Below are positions 8,915 through 17,916 of a stretch of DNA of 64,000 nt, one piece after another. The position numbers and the translations under genes were made by a program. Position 1 is the first letter of the stretch. Every line of letters begins with the position of its first letter. Origin of the DNA: Fundicoccus_A sp052115865 (GTDB lineage Bacteria > Bacillota > Bacilli > Lactobacillales > Aerococcaceae); assembly GCF_052115865.1 (NCBI RefSeq), contig NZ_JBQKME010000001.1, positions 544,008-608,007 on the forward strand, given 5' to 3'. The notes under the pieces were generated by a model. That model was not told the DNA's origin. It was given only the letters and a program-made list of their open reading frames with translations, and made no database searches.

Positions 8915-9583
8915 TAAATTACAACAAATAAATACTAATGAAAAACTCTATCAAATTTAATACTTATCAGACTATTTTGCCCAGGATCGCAATGAGTTTG
9001 CGCGTCTCATCCATGATGAACTGATTCAAGATATTTATGTGGCAAAGAATTTATTGTCGATGAAGTCACCAGATATTGCCTATACTAAAGAAGTGTTAGC
9101 TCAACTAGAAGAAAAAGCACGTGACATCATGAATTTCTACCAATACCATTTCTTCGAAAATATGAAACTAGAAGATAACTTGCTGACGATATTTCAATCG
9201 ATTCAGGACCTCTATCCTCAGAAAAATTAGATATTCAATATCAAATTGAAGATACGCTCTCCAAATCAATAGATCAACCGACAATTCGATTGGTGTGCGT
9301 GTTGACCAAAGAATTGATTAATAATATCTATAAGCATTCTCAAGGAACTTATTTGTCCTACCAAATTCAACAAGCGGGCCAGGGCATAGCGATTGAACTG
9401 GAAAGTGATGGTGCAGATGGTCGAGATCTTGACGCGATTCTGTCACCGAAACGTGGCGTTCTGTTGATGAAAATGCTTGTGAATACGCAAAGTGGAGAGC
9501 TTAACTACCAATTGAATGGTGATGTTTTATCCACACGAATTTTACTGAAGGGAGGTCCTCATGAAGTTATTACTTCTCGATGA
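8915..9583 (+). pseudogene. Histidine kinase fragment (HisKA_3/NarL type), broken
   Basis: The frame holds RNEFARLIHDELIQDIY, a HisKA_3 phospho-acceptor region with the histidine in IHDEL, then a helical segment. After a frameshift near 9230 it continues with the ATPase part (LTKELINNIYKHSQ, the N box; later GRDLDAILSPKRGVLLM). There is an in-frame stop near 8967 and no sensor domain, so the gene is dead. It ends at 9583, overlapping the response-regulator start at 9561, as in a two-gene operon. The pairing with a LuxR-type regulator recalls quorum-sensing systems such as ComP/ComA, but the identity is not certain. Confidence 0.75.
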
Positions 9584-10156
9584 TCATCAATTGTTCGGGC
9601 AGAGTTTACAACAATTGTTAGAAGATCAAGCGGAGATTGAATATTGTGACTATGCGAGTGAACCTAATCTATTCTATAAATTCCTGGACAGCAAGGACTA
9701 TGATCTCCTCTTGATTGATATTAATCTCAAGGCAGACCTGACAGGCTTCGATGTGGTCCGGCAACTCAGGGAGAATCAGTGTAAATTTCCCGCTGTCATC
9801 TTAACAGCTTATGATTTAGCGAATTATCGAACCTCCGCCTATGAACTAGGTCTGAAGGACTTTATCAATTAGTCGGTTGAAATTGAGGAACTATTCCTAA
9901 GGCTTAAAGCAGCGAAAGATTGAATGAGTGCACCTCAACCAGAGAAGATTCTTGATCCTCTAACCTCTCGGGAGATTGAACTATTACAAAGCTCGTCCAG
10001 GGTCAAAGCAAGAAAGAGCTAGCCAAGGAATTGTATATTAGCGAACGGACTTTATATAATCATTTGACTAATATTTATAGTAAGTTGAACGCCAGCAACT
10101 TAATTGAAGCCTATAATAAGGCGATGGAACTGGGCTACATTAATCCAGTGATGTAA
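9561..10156 (+). pseudogene. LuxR/NarL-family response regulator, interrupted
   Basis: It starts at an ATG with GGGAGG upstream. MKLLLLDDHQLFGQSL is a receiver-domain start with the acidic pair, and LLIDINL carries the phospho-acceptor Asp. A stop codon interrupts it at 9870 (after DFIN) and another lies about 50 bases later. After a further frameshift near 9990 the LuxR helix-turn-helix is still readable: KKELAKELYISERTLYNHL, ending at 10156. It is the partner of the broken kinase upstream. Confidence 0.8.
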
Positions 10157-10178
10157 TCTTTTAGAGGAGGGATCAATC

Positions 10179-10394
10179 ATGAAAAATACGGGCAAATGTC
10201 CAAAATGTGGGGGAAAAGATCTGATCTATGTTCCAGGATCTGTAGGTGCTTATGGTACGGGTAATAATATTATGACAGGATTGACCACACTCTCGGCTGT
10301 TTTGGTAAATCGTTATGTCTGTACAAAATGTGGATATACTGAAGAATGGGTAGAAGATGTTCCGAAGTTGAAGAAGACTTATGAGCGTCCATAA
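10179..10394 (+). CDS. Small zinc-ribbon protein
   Basis: 71 residues with two CxxC knuckles (CPKCGGKDL near residue 7 and CTKCGYTEEW near 48), the pattern of a four-cysteine zinc ribbon. The Gly-rich middle (GSVGAYGTGNN) separates the knuckles. GGAGG lies 9 bp before the ATG. Small proteins of this type are common in Firmicutes and have no assigned function. It starts 22 bp after the regulator pseudogene and is followed by two single-helix membrane peptides, so it may head a short operon. Confidence 0.75.
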   Translation: MKNTGKCPKCGGKDLIYVPGSVGAYGTGNNIMTGLTTLSAVLVNRYVCTKCGYTEEWVEDVPKLKKTYERP

Positions 10395-10420
10395 TAATAG
10401 GAAGAAAGGTTCTGAATGAG

Positions 10421-10552
10421 ATGGTCCGTCAAATAATCGATGGCATTCTTTTAATTGTGTTTGTCTATCTTTTTGCTTGCTATACCCTATTTCTAATACG
10501 AGTTTTGCTTTATGGAAAGGTAAGGTATACGGAAGTAAGCATCCGACATTAA
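10421..10552 (+). CDS. 43-residue single-helix membrane peptide
   Basis: The frame from ATG 10421 reads MVRQIIDGILLIVFVYLFAC and continues to RVLLYGKVRYTEVSIRH. One hydrophobic segment (about 6-28) is followed by a basic tail. AGAAAGG lies about 12 bp upstream. It is 26 bp after the zinc-ribbon gene. No family recognised. Confidence 0.45.
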   Translation: MVRQIIDGILLIVFVYLFACYTLFLIRVLLYGKVRYTEVSIRH

Positions 10553-10599
10553 GAGAGAAAATAAGAGGTATATTTTTCTTGTAGAAAGAGGGATGAATT

Positions 10600-10701
10600 A
10601 TGAAAAAAGAAAATAGAGATGCTCTCCGTGTTTTCATTATTTGCATCTTGGGAGCGATTGCTATATTGTGTATTGCCTACTTATTTAATTTGATTTTTTA
10701 A
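10600..10701 (+). CDS. 33-residue membrane peptide
   Basis: The ATG at 10600 is preceded by AGAAAGAGGG. The peptide is a charged head (MKKENRDALR) plus one membrane helix (VFIICILGAIAILCIAYLF). It has the form of a small membrane-anchored regulator or toxin-like peptide, but nothing more can be said from sequence. Confidence 0.4.
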   Translation: MKKENRDALRVFIICILGAIAILCIAYLFNLIF

Positions 10702-11109
10702 TAAAAGCTGTCAAATTATTGTAAGGAAAGCATTTAGGAAAAGGTTATCTTACTGATAAAATTTATCATGGCAGCAAAAAAGCACAATCAACATATCAAT
10801 TTCAATCCATACCTTAATATCGACACATGTTGAGACGGTAGTATTGATGTCACGGGTGGATAAGTAAGCGTGTAATAAGATAAGTAAATAAAGGCTTTCC
10901 GTGATTTGAGATCTGGTTCTAAGCCGGAAGGATAATCACGGATTTTTGCTTTGAGGGAAGTTATCCAAGAATGATGAAATAAAAAAATATCAGCCGAAAT
11001 AATTGTTGATGTGGTGAGTTGACAAAATAGCTGGTAAAAATTATGTAGATGGATGTAAATGAATAGTTATTTTTAAGGATATGTTATTTTTAATTGCTTC
11101 ATTTCATAT
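10702..11109. other. Intergenic stretch with remnant sequence and a hairpin
   Basis: No gene seen. It holds a stem-loop at 10898-10948 (next entry) and one copy (near 10829) of a short motif TGTTGAGxxxGTAGTATTGA that recurs near 14684 and 29394. Sequence around 10770-10860 looks like decayed gene or IS material. Confidence 0.4.
10898..10948 (+). terminator. Stem-loop followed by T-run
   Basis: CCGTGATT (10899-10906) pairs with AATCACGG (10934-10941), followed by ATTTTT. The gene it serves is unclear; the nearest upstream genes are the small membrane peptides. Confidence 0.5.
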
Positions 11110-11157
11110 TGACTGGAACGGTCAATTTTGATGCGCTCTAAATGACCGGTTGGGTCA
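11110..11157 (+). promoter_or_regulatory. Twin TetR-type operators
   Basis: Two 15-bp dyads of the same design: TGACTGGAACGGTCA (11110-11124) and TGACCGGTTGGGTCA (11143-11157). Their starts are 33 bp apart, about three helical turns, so they lie on the same face of the DNA. They sit 24 bp before the TetR-family start codon and are the likely autoregulatory sites, probably also controlling the ABC genes downstream. Confidence 0.65.
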
Positions 11158-11180
11158 TCAGTTTATTAAGAAAGGTGGTT

Positions 11181-11807
11181 ATGATTATTTATTCAAAATT
11201 TAATAACTTAAAACCAGAAAAACAAAAGCAAATTATTAACGCAGCTATAAAAGAATTTGTCCAAAGTGGTTTTGAAAAAGCATCTACTAACGAAATTGTA
11301 AAAAGAGCTAATATTTCAAAAGGCTCGCTGTTTAACTATTTTAATAGTAAAAAGGATCTTTACTTGTACTTGATTGAGTATGGTAATCAAGTAATCGTGA
11401 ATCTAAATGAACAAATTGACTTGTCTGAAAATGATCTATTTAAAAGAATCGAAAGAGTTGGTTTACAAAAGTTCTATGTTCAACAAAAGTACCCACAGGT
11501 ATTCGATTTCTTGGCATCAACTAAACAAGAGGAGTCTGTAGAAGTAAAGGATATCATTAAACAAAGGCTCAATCCAATCTATAATCAAGCCATGAATAAA
11601 TTATATAAAGACATTGATTACTCTAAATTCCGGGAAGGAATTGATATTGAAAAAGCAATTGAGATTTTGAATTGGACGATGTTTGGTATAGGAGAGAAAG
11701 GACTAAAGGAATTGGTTACCTTTGAGGATATTGGTAAATTTGGAGAGAAATATCTAGAAGAGTGGAACGTTTATGCCGAATTACTGAAATACAGCTTCTA
11801 TAAATAA
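11181..11807 (+). CDS. TetR-family transcriptional repressor
   Basis: 208 residues from ATG 11181, picked because AAGAAAGGTGG lies just upstream; an earlier in-frame ATG at 11142 overlaps the operator and has no ribosome site. The N-terminal helix-turn-helix (TNEIVKRANISKGSLFNYF, about residues 32-50) is typical TetR, and the rest is the variable ligand-binding domain. It lies 83 bp before an ABC exporter gene pair on the same strand, so it is probably the local regulator of that exporter. The inducer is unknown. Confidence 0.85.
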   Translation: MIIYSKFNNLKPEKQKQIINAAIKEFVQSGFEKASTNEIVKRANISKGSLFNYFNSKKDLYLYLIEYGNQVIVNLNEQIDLSENDLFKRIERVGLQKFYVQQKYPQVFDFLASTKQEESVEVKDIIKQRLNPIYNQAMNKLYKDIDYSKFREGIDIEKAIEILNWTMFGIGEKGLKELVTFEDIGKFGEKYLEEWNVYAELLKYSFYK

Positions 11808-11890
11808 AACTGAATTAAAGGTGTATTGAAATGAAAACATAGTAGCTTTAGATTTTTATCTAAAAAATTTTAAAAGAGGGTGTCTATATT

Positions 11891-12772
11891 ATGACCGATA
11901 TTGTAAAGGTACAAGGATTACAAAAAAAGTTTGGTAAATTTCAAGCATTGCGTGACGTGTCGTTCACGATAAAGTCGGGGGAAGTGGTTGGGTTTATTGG
12001 TCCTAATGGTGCTGGGAAATCTACAACTATTCGTGCCCTATTAGGTATTATAAAACGTGATGCTGGTATTGCCGAGATATTCGGTAAGGACGTTTGGAAG
12101 GATAGTCTTGAAATTCATAAGCGCATTTCTTATGTCCCTGGAGATGTTGCCCTTTGGGGAAGTTTAACGGGGGGAGAAATTATCGATCTCTTCATCAAAT
12201 TACATGGTAGTGGAGATAAAGAAAAGCGCGATTATTTAATTAAACGTTTTGATTTAGACCCTAAGAAAAAAGCCAAAGGATATTCAAAAGGAAATCGTCA
12301 AAAAGTTGGATTGATTGCAGCATTATCTGTTGATTCTGATTTATATATTTTTGATGAACCGACATCTGGTCTTGATCCTTTAATGGAACAAGTTTTCCAA
12401 GAAGAAGTTGAAAAAATTAAAGCATCTGGTAAAGCTATTTTATTGTCCTCCCATATTTTAAGTGAGGTAGAACGATTAGCAGATAAGGTTGTAATTATAC
12501 GCCAAGGTGAAATTGTTGAAACTGGAACCCTTGATGAATTACGACATTTAACTCGGTCTACTGTCACTTTAGTGACAAGTGGAGATGTATCAAAAATGGC
12601 TTTTGTAGATGGAGTACATGATTTTATTCAAAATGATAGCCAAGCAACATTCTCTGCCGATAATCAATATCTCAATAATATTTTGATTGAAGCTAGCAAA
12701 TTAGGTGTCACAAGGTTTGAATCTATACCGCCAACACTCGAAGATTTGTTTATGCGTCATTATGAAAGCTAA
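11891..12772 (+). CDS. ABC exporter ATP-binding subunit
   Basis: 293 residues with Walker A GPNGAGKST (about 38), an atypical signature YSKGNRQKVG, Walker B LYIFDEP and the D-loop SGLD, plus the H-loop histidine in LLSSHIL. The C-terminal 80 residues are the extra domain seen in drug and bacteriocin exporter ATPases. The ribosome site is AGAGGGTG. It overlaps the permease gene by 11 bp. Together with the upstream TetR gene it forms a regulated two-component exporter of the antibiotic or multidrug type. Confidence 0.88.
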   Translation: MTDIVKVQGLQKKFGKFQALRDVSFTIKSGEVVGFIGPNGAGKSTTIRALLGIIKRDAGIAEIFGKDVWKDSLEIHKRISYVPGDVALWGSLTGGEIIDLFIKLHGSGDKEKRDYLIKRFDLDPKKKAKGYSKGNRQKVGLIAALSVDSDLYIFDEPTSGLDPLMEQVFQEEVEKIKASGKAILLSSHILSEVERLADKVVIIRQGEIVETGTLDELRHLTRSTVTLVTSGDVSKMAFVDGVHDFIQNDSQATFSADNQYLNNILIEASKLGVTRFESIPPTLEDLFMRHYES

Positions 12773-14411
12773 ACCGTGGGAAGGAGGAAAAATTATTATA
12801 AAAGAAAAATTCGCTCGTTGGGACACATTGTTTTTACAGTATTTAAAACGAGATTGGAAAAAAATTATTATATGGGTATTGGGACTTGGCATGTTTTCGG
12901 CTGGATTTGTTCCAGCTTTCAAAGAAATAGCAAAAGGGCAAGGTTTAGTCGGAATGTTCGAAACTTTGCAAAACCCCGCAATGATCTCTATGGTGGGTCC
13001 GACTCCAGTTGAAACAGGAGCTGATTATACCTTAGGAGCAATGTATGCGCATGAAATGTTGTTGTTTTGTGGTTTGTTTGCGATGATAATATCTATTTTA
13101 CACGTGATAGGTCATACTCGTAAAGAAGAAGATCTTGGCCTTACTGAGCTAGTGCGTTCATTTCAAATAGGTCGTCAAGCAAATTCTCTTGCAGCAATAG
13201 CAGAGATAGTCTGCATCAATGGTCTACTAGCACTGTTTATTGCAGGAGTAATGATAAGTTTCGGGGCCGATACGATTTCTATTTTTGGTTCCGTGTTATA
13301 CGGGGCATCAATCGGAATGGCAGGGATTATTGGTGCTGGGATTGCTCTAATAATGGCACAAATTATGCCCACGTCATCGGCTGCAACGGGATCATCTTTA
13401 GGAATTGTAGGATTACTTTACATTGTTCGTGCTGGAACAGATGTCTCCAATGTTGACTTATCTATGATGAATCCTATGGGATGGACATATTTAACTTTTC
13501 CTTTTACAGATAATAATTGGTTTCCACTTATTTTTGCTTTAATTTTCAGTATAATAGTGGTGTTCATAGCTTTTTCACTTGAAGGTGGCCGCGATATGGG
13601 GGCTGGATATTTACCGCAAAGAGAAGGGCGTGAAAGTGCAAAGCAGTCTTTGCTGTCCGTCCGGGGATTATTTATAAAGATTAATAAAGGTGTCATCATT
13701 AGTTGGTTAATCGCATTTGTTGTTATGGGCGCTGCCTATGGTTCGATTTATGGAGATATGCAGACATTCCTAGAAAGTAATGAAATGATGAAACAAATGT
13801 TTTCTCAAGCAGGATTTTCTATTGAAGAATCATTCACTGGCACAATTATGATGGTTTTGATTAGTTTGGTTTCTATTCTACCAATTGCGATTGTAAATAA
13901 ACTCTTTTCTGAAGAAAGACGATTACACTTAAGTCAGATTTATGCAACAAAAGTAACCCGCAGTCAATTGTATTGGACTAGTATAGGGTTATCGATATTA
14001 GGAGGATTATTAGGAGTTTTATTAGCAGCAGGTAGTCTTGGGGGTACTGCTATCTCTGCGATGGGGAATAGCGGAGAGATGGATATAGTTGACTTTTTTG
14101 CTGCTGGCTTTAACCTTTTCCCTTCTGTTTTATTCTTTATAGGTCTAGCAGCGTTAGCTCTTGGATGGGCACCGAAACTAGGTAAAATAGTGTATATTTA
14201 TCTTACATTCTCTTTTTTATTAAATTATTTTAGCGGCTTAATAGACCTTCCGGAATGGTTTTTAAATACTGCTATACAAAGTTGGATGCCTCAAATGCCA
14301 ATGGATGATTTTGAAGCATCAGTTTTTCTTACAGTTACTATGATTAGCATTGCTTTAATAGTAATAGGTTTCTTGGGTTATAGTAGACGGGATATGAATG
14401 AAGGAGCTTAA
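12762..14411 (+). CDS. ABC exporter permease subunit (about 12 membrane helices)
   Basis: About 549 residues from ATG 12762, which overlaps the end of the ATPase gene. GGAGG occurs further inside, so translation could instead begin at a rare start (ATT/ATA near 12793); homologues of this class usually begin near KEKFARWDTLFLQYL. Hydrophobic segments come in two sets of about six, separated by a soluble loop near 290-320, as in large permeases of polyketide or tetracycline exporters. It works with the preceding ATPase. The substrate is not deducible. Confidence 0.82.
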   Translation: MKAKPWEGGKIIIKEKFARWDTLFLQYLKRDWKKIIIWVLGLGMFSAGFVPAFKEIAKGQGLVGMFETLQNPAMISMVGPTPVETGADYTLGAMYAHEMLLFCGLFAMIISILHVIGHTRKEEDLGLTELVRSFQIGRQANSLAAIAEIVCINGLLALFIAGVMISFGADTISIFGSVLYGASIGMAGIIGAGIALIMAQIMPTSSAATGSSLGIVGLLYIVRAGTDVSNVDLSMMNPMGWTYLTFPFTDNNWFPLIFALIFSIIVVFIAFSLEGGRDMGAGYLPQREGRESAKQSLLSVRGLFIKINKGVIISWLIAFVVMGAAYGSIYGDMQTFLESNEMMKQMFSQAGFSIEESFTGTIMMVLISLVSILPIAIVNKLFSEERRLHLSQIYATKVTRSQLYWTSIGLSILGGLLGVLLAAGSLGGTAISAMGNSGEMDIVDFFAAGFNLFPSVLFFIGLAALALGWAPKLGKIVYIYLTFSFLLNYFSGLIDLPEWFLNTAIQSWMPQMPMDDFEASVFLTVTMISIALIVIGFLGYSRRDMNEGA

Positions 14412-14828
14412 ATTGATTGAATAGTAAATCGTGTAAACTAACGATTTAAATTCTGGTGTTGTAGGTTTTAACATTAATCGATGAAACCAATTAAATTTTA
14501 TTATTACAGGTTTCATATATTTGATAAGGATAGAAGTATTCTAAACTAGAATTATATTTCGATTCTTTTGGCAACCATTAGAAAGGTAGTCGTTATGTTC
14601 CCACGAACGTACAAATTAGTCGATATGTTCCCGCATATGACAGTTTCACTAAAAATCATAAATACATCAATTCTATCAACTCGTCCCACGTTGAGTGTGT
14701 AGTATTGATGGGAAAGTCAGAGAATAAAAGCTTGATATAATGAGGTTCTTGGTGAATCTTATAAGAATTTATGCTAATGGATAGGTTACACTAAGTTGGA
14801 AAGATAAAATAACATCGGTCATTTTGAA
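14412..14828. other. Intergenic remnant region
   Basis: No gene seen. It contains two copies of AGTCGWTATGTTCCC (near 14587 and 14620), resembling IS end repeats, and the second copy of the TGTTGAG-like motif (ACGTTGAGTGTGTAGTATTGA near 14684). The sequence then runs into the amidase remnant. Confidence 0.35.
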
Positions 14829-15086
14829 GGCTATCATAAGTAGATCGCTAGTAATCATGGCGACCCGCGTCATTGGTTTTTCAAACATGGCAAGACAATG
14901 GAGACATTCCGAGCGGATGTGAAGAAGGAATTAGCGAAAGGAACATCGACATCTAAACCATCAACTGGCGGTAAGAAATTATATCGTGTGCAGATTGGAG
15001 CTTATAGTGTTAAAAAAAATGCAGATAAGCAACTGAAAAAAGCAAAGAAGGCTGGTTTTAAAGATGCGTTTGTGAAGTATGAGTAG
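14829..15086 (+). pseudogene. N-acetylmuramoyl-L-alanine amidase C-terminus with SPOR-like domain
   Basis: The frame reads SNHGDPRHWFFKHGKTMETF, the end of an amidase catalytic domain, then a Ser/Thr linker and KLYRVQIGAYSVKKNADKQL, a SPOR-type peptidoglycan-binding repeat. A TAG at 14841 interrupts the frame and the N-terminal catalytic part is missing. The intact downstream terminator shows that the 3' end is original. Probably a phage-type or autolysin gene remnant. Confidence 0.75.
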
Positions 15087-15092
15087 ATAAAA

Positions 15093-15124
15093 ACAACCGA
15101 AGAGTAGTTAAACTCTTCGGTTGT
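15093..15124 (+). terminator. Rho-independent terminator of the amidase remnant
   Basis: ACAACCGAAGAGT pairs perfectly with ACTCTTCGGTTGT around the loop AGTTAA; the T-run is short. It probably also serves the minus-strand small genes on its other side. Confidence 0.8.
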
Positions 15125-15168
15125 AACTTAAATGACTATTTGTTCTTCCACAATCGTGCCCGATTGCT

Positions 15169-15297
15169 TTACAAGATATAAATCGCAACGAACAAAACAA
15201 ATGCAGATACAAGAAAAAGATTAAAAGCATCTGCTTTTCGTTTCCTGAATTCAGTAATTCCCATCACAATAAACATTAGTCCCATTGATAGAAACAT
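15169..15297 (-). CDS. 42-residue membrane peptide downstream of paiA
   Basis: The frame from ATG 15297 reads MFLSMGLMFIVMGITEF, then a short basic turn (RKRKAD), then a second hydrophobic helix ending VAIYIL. A two-helix hairpin is likely. It follows a 43-residue frame that follows paiA on the same strand, so it may be the last member of the marR-paiA transcript. No family recognised. Confidence 0.45.
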   Translation of the reverse strand: MFLSMGLMFIVMGITEFRKRKADAFNLFLVSAFVLFVAIYIL

Positions 15298-15316
15298 TAT
15301 ATGAAGATTAACGAAA

Positions 15317-15448
15317 TTACTTTCTCTTTTTCATCACTTCAGCTAATGACTTGGAATTTATACCATCTTCCGCACTTAGCTTTTCAATAATGTTGTGATA
15401 ATCTGCTTCATTATTTAAAAATTTTTTGAAATATACATATAAATCCAC
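15317..15448 (-). CDS. 43-residue soluble peptide downstream of paiA
   Basis: GTG start at 15448, 13 bp after the paiA stop. It reads MDLYVYFKKFLNNEADYHN and ends EVMKKRK; charged and probably helical. The ribosome site (GGAAAG) is close to the GTG, so the start is uncertain. It is worth listing because it fills the gap between paiA and the next membrane peptide without overlap. Confidence 0.4.
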   Translation of the reverse strand: MDLYVYFKKFLNNEADYHNIIEKLSAEDGINSKSLAEVMKKRK

Positions 15449-15461
15449 CTTTCCAATAGGG

Positions 15462-15980
15462 TTATACGAGTGTTTTACTCATGATCAAATCTGTTTGCTC
15501 TTCATCACCCATAAAAAAGGAGTGGGTTCCGATTTTAATAAATCCCATTTTCTTATAAAAGGAAATAGCATTTTCATTCTTTTCCCATACACCTAACCAG
15601 ATTTTCTTTTTATTATGTTCCTTCGTAACTTCCAATGCTTTATTAAACAGAACTATACCAAGTCCATGTCTTTGAAATTTATTCTTAATATAAATCCTTT
15701 CGATTTCAAGTGAATCATGGCCCATTTCTTCAGACTGAGCATCATTGATATTGATTTTTAAATATCCAGCGACTTCATTTTTAAAATAAACAAAATAAAA
15801 CTCTGAAGAAATATTGGATAATTCATTTTCTAATTGTTCAAGGTTAAATGCCCTTTCCAAATAGGACTTCATATTTTCAGGTGAATTCTGATCTTTAAAT
15901 GTTGCATTGAATGTTTCTATACTTATTCCTTGAAGTGCTTGTAAATCCTCAACCATGCACTTTTTCGTTCTTATCGTCAT
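15462..15980 (-). CDS. paiA: PaiA-type GNAT polyamine acetyltransferase
   Basis: 172 residues with strong resemblance to Bacillus PaiA: SIETFNATFKDQNSPENM at residues 20-37, SEEMGHDSLEIERIYI in the core, HGLGIVLFNKA as the acetyl-CoA-binding segment, and the end MGDEEQTDLIMSKTL. PaiA acetylates spermidine and spermine and similar amines in the cytoplasm. The gene lies 25 bp after a MarR-family gene on the same strand and is followed by two tiny frames. Expression is probably controlled by that MarR protein through operator dyads at 16485-16545. Confidence 0.9.
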   Translation of the reverse strand: MTIRTKKCMVEDLQALQGISIETFNATFKDQNSPENMKSYLERAFNLEQLENELSNISSEFYFVYFKNEVAGYLKININDAQSEEMGHDSLEIERIYIKNKFQRHGLGIVLFNKALEVTKEHNKKKIWLGVWEKNENAISFYKKMGFIKIGTHSFFMGDEEQTDLIMSKTLV

Positions 15981-16005
15981 GTTACTTTTTCGCCCCTTAA
16001 TATAA

Positions 16006-16458
16006 TCAATAACTTCTCTTGTTTCCCTTTTTTACATGTTCCCAGTCAACCTCTATATTCTTTCTAACTCTTTGAAGAAGGTGAGAAATGATTTCTACTT
16101 CTCTTTCGGAAAATCCTGCTAATGCGACACTATTCGAATGATCATTCTCTCTTTTAATCTTAGGATAAACATTTTCCCCCTTCATAGTTGGAAAGATTTT
16201 TTTAATTTTCTTGTTATACTTATCTTCCCTTCTTTCAATAAAGCCATTCTTTTCAAGTTTTTTTATAGCTCGAGAGGCTGTTGTTCGATCTACTTTTATC
16301 ATCTCAGCCAACTTTTCTTGAATGATTCCGGGGTGCTCACATATTCGTACAAGATACAAATACTGTCCTTTTGTAAGGTCATATTCTTTAAATTCTATAT
16401 TACTTATAGAATCTAACGCTCTTGCTATCATTCCAATCTCACGAAGAATCTCCTTCAT
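16006..16458 (-). CDS. MarR-family transcriptional regulator
   Basis: 150 residues with the winged helix of MarR proteins: EKLAEMIKVDRTTASRAIKK (about 50-69) as helix-turn-helix, then ERREDKYNKKIKKIFPT as the wing. AAGGAG precedes the ATG. It is divergent from a YczE-type membrane gene (now broken), and the 114-bp gap between them contains two dyads. It probably represses itself, paiA and the divergent gene. Confidence 0.88.
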   Translation of the reverse strand: MKEILREIGMIARALDSISNIEFKEYDLTKGQYLYLVRICEHPGIIQEKLAEMIKVDRTTASRAIKKLEKNGFIERREDKYNKKIKKIFPTMKGENVYPKIKRENDHSNSVALAGFSEREVEIISHLLQRVRKNIEVDWEHVKKGNKRSY

Positions 16459-16484
16459 AGCTTAACTCCTTAGTAAATATTTTA

Positions 16485-16545
16485 TTGCAAATGCAACAAG
16501 ATTGATTTGCATTAAATTTAACCTGTTTTTGTTGTATTTGCAACA
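16485..16545. promoter_or_regulatory. MarR operator dyads between divergent genes
   Basis: TTGCAAATGCAA (16485-16496) and TGTTGTATTTGCAACA (16530-16545) are palindromes sharing TTGCAA/TTGCAACA half-sites. They lie between the marR gene and the divergent YczE-like gene, where a MarR dimer would be expected to bind. Confidence 0.6.
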
Positions 16546-16572
16546 AAAAATAAAATAATGAGGTGTAGTAAA

Positions 16573-16767
16573 GTGAAATATATTTTTTATGTATTAGGAA
16601 TTTTATTATTAACCCTTGGTATTTCATTTACAATACAATCAGACCTTGGAACTTCACCCTTTGATGCAGTTTTGGTGGGACTATCTATAAGTGTAGGGCT
16701 TACTGTGGGAAGTTGAGTAATAATAATAGCTTTAATATTGATTTGCTGTAATTCATTTTTTGATTAG
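16573..16767 (+). pseudogene. YczE/YitT-type membrane protein, truncated
   Basis: GTG start at 16573 with GAGGTG upstream. The protein begins VKYIFYVLGILLLTLGISF and QSDLGTSPFDAVLVGL, the pattern of the YczE family (membrane helix, then a conserved G-SPFD block). A TGA at about 16714 stops it, and soon after the sequence changes into recombinase remnant. Only the first two helices survive. Confidence 0.65.
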
Positions 16768-16807
16768 ACAAAGACCTGAAGTTTTGGGGCCGCTAACAGC
16801 AGCCATA

Positions 16808-17411
16808 GCAAAACTCAAAATGAACTAAATAGAAGATCTGAACTTAGAAAAGTAAAAACAAATCAAAGAAGAAGAGAGTCTATTGTGGACAATATGCCTT
16901 ATCAAATGTCCTAGTCTCCAGCGAGTGTGGTGACCTTTATAGAAGAGTGGCATGGAATAATAAAGCATCAACTTCAGCAAAATGGAGATGTGCAACTAGA
17001 ATAACTGATGGACCAGAAGTCTGTAAAGGAGAAAGCCTGGAAGAATCAGAAATTCAAAATGCTGTGCTTAGAGCATTAAACCAAACCTTTGCTGGAAAGA
17101 ATGATTTGAAAGAAGTACTAAAAATGAAAGTTTTAGACCTTGCCAAAAATGACAATTCAAAACAAATATCATTAGTAGATGAAAAGATAAATATATTGCT
17201 AACGAAACTGGTGAGTTCAGTTCAAGATAATAAATCCCATGACGAAATAGTTGATTAGCTAGAGGAGTTAAGAAATAAGAAAAGTGAACTTCAAACAGAT
17301 GTATCAATTGTAGATGTTAACAAACGAAGTGTAGAAGACTTAATAAAATTTATAGACTCTAGTTCATCTGGAGTTGAAGAGTACGAAGATAAATTTTATA
17401 ATATGATATAG
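16808..17411 (+). pseudogene. Large serine recombinase, C-terminal fragment (copy 1)
   Basis: It contains GQYALSNVLVSSECGDLYRR, the recombinase zinc-ribbon start, then the helical C-terminal region (NAVLRALNQTFAGKNDLKEV) with stop codons at 17256 and elsewhere. The same frameshift ahead of GQYALS is present in the second copy at about 22980, so the gene was already dead before the duplication. The catalytic domain is absent. Confidence 0.8.
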
Positions 17412-17515
17412 TAATTTTACTCTTGTAAATTTTTGGGTTTAAAATTTAAAATAATGAATAATATAATAAATGAAATATTTATTATATAAGAATAATCTAT
17501 TTTAGAGAGGGATAA

Positions 17516-17812
17516 ATGAAAAAAGATTGTTACGAAATATGGGCAAAAAATAAATATTATGTGTTAAGCAAGTCACATAAAATATATTTAGAGAGCCGAG
17601 AATATTAAAAAAATGAAGATTTAAATTTTGAAGTTCTAAAAGAAAAAATAAGAAAAGTTGAATTAATTAAAGATAGTAAAAAAGATTTCGAAAATGCCAT
17701 TCTACACATTTGGGGATATTTTAAGAATGATGCATCAGAAACTGAAAAAAGTACATTACTTAATTTGTTGGAAAACTATAAATTGGATAAGGCAAGTCAA
17801 ATTGGATTATAG
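17516..17812 (+). pseudogene. DUF1722-like protein, broken copy
   Basis: Starts MKKDCYEIWAKNKYYVLSKS like the intact copy at 23620, but has a TAA after ESREY at about 17606 and is cut at 17812, where the sequence leaves the direct repeat. Upstream AGAGAGG is kept. Confidence 0.85.
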
Positions 17813-17916
17813 AAGTAATATACAAACAACTTCAAGGTGATTACTCGTTACAAACAGAATATACATCGTCTCAGGCTCAAACTAGATCATCATGGCAAGG
17901 TATAACTGTAGATCAA

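Larger units (their letters stand above)
16808..17812 (+). repeat. About 1-kb direct repeat, copy 1
   Basis: From ACTCAAAATGAACTAAATAG to AGTCAAATTG this matches 22912-23912 with only scattered differences and a constant offset of about 6.1 kb. It carries the recombinase C-terminus and the start of a DUF1722-like gene. Copy 1 ends abruptly inside that gene and joins bacteriocin-like sequence. Confidence 0.9.

Noticed and set aside
10173..10646. 157-codon minus-strand frame
   Set aside because: It is the shadow of the zinc-ribbon and small membrane peptide genes and has no recognisable sequence or ribosome site.
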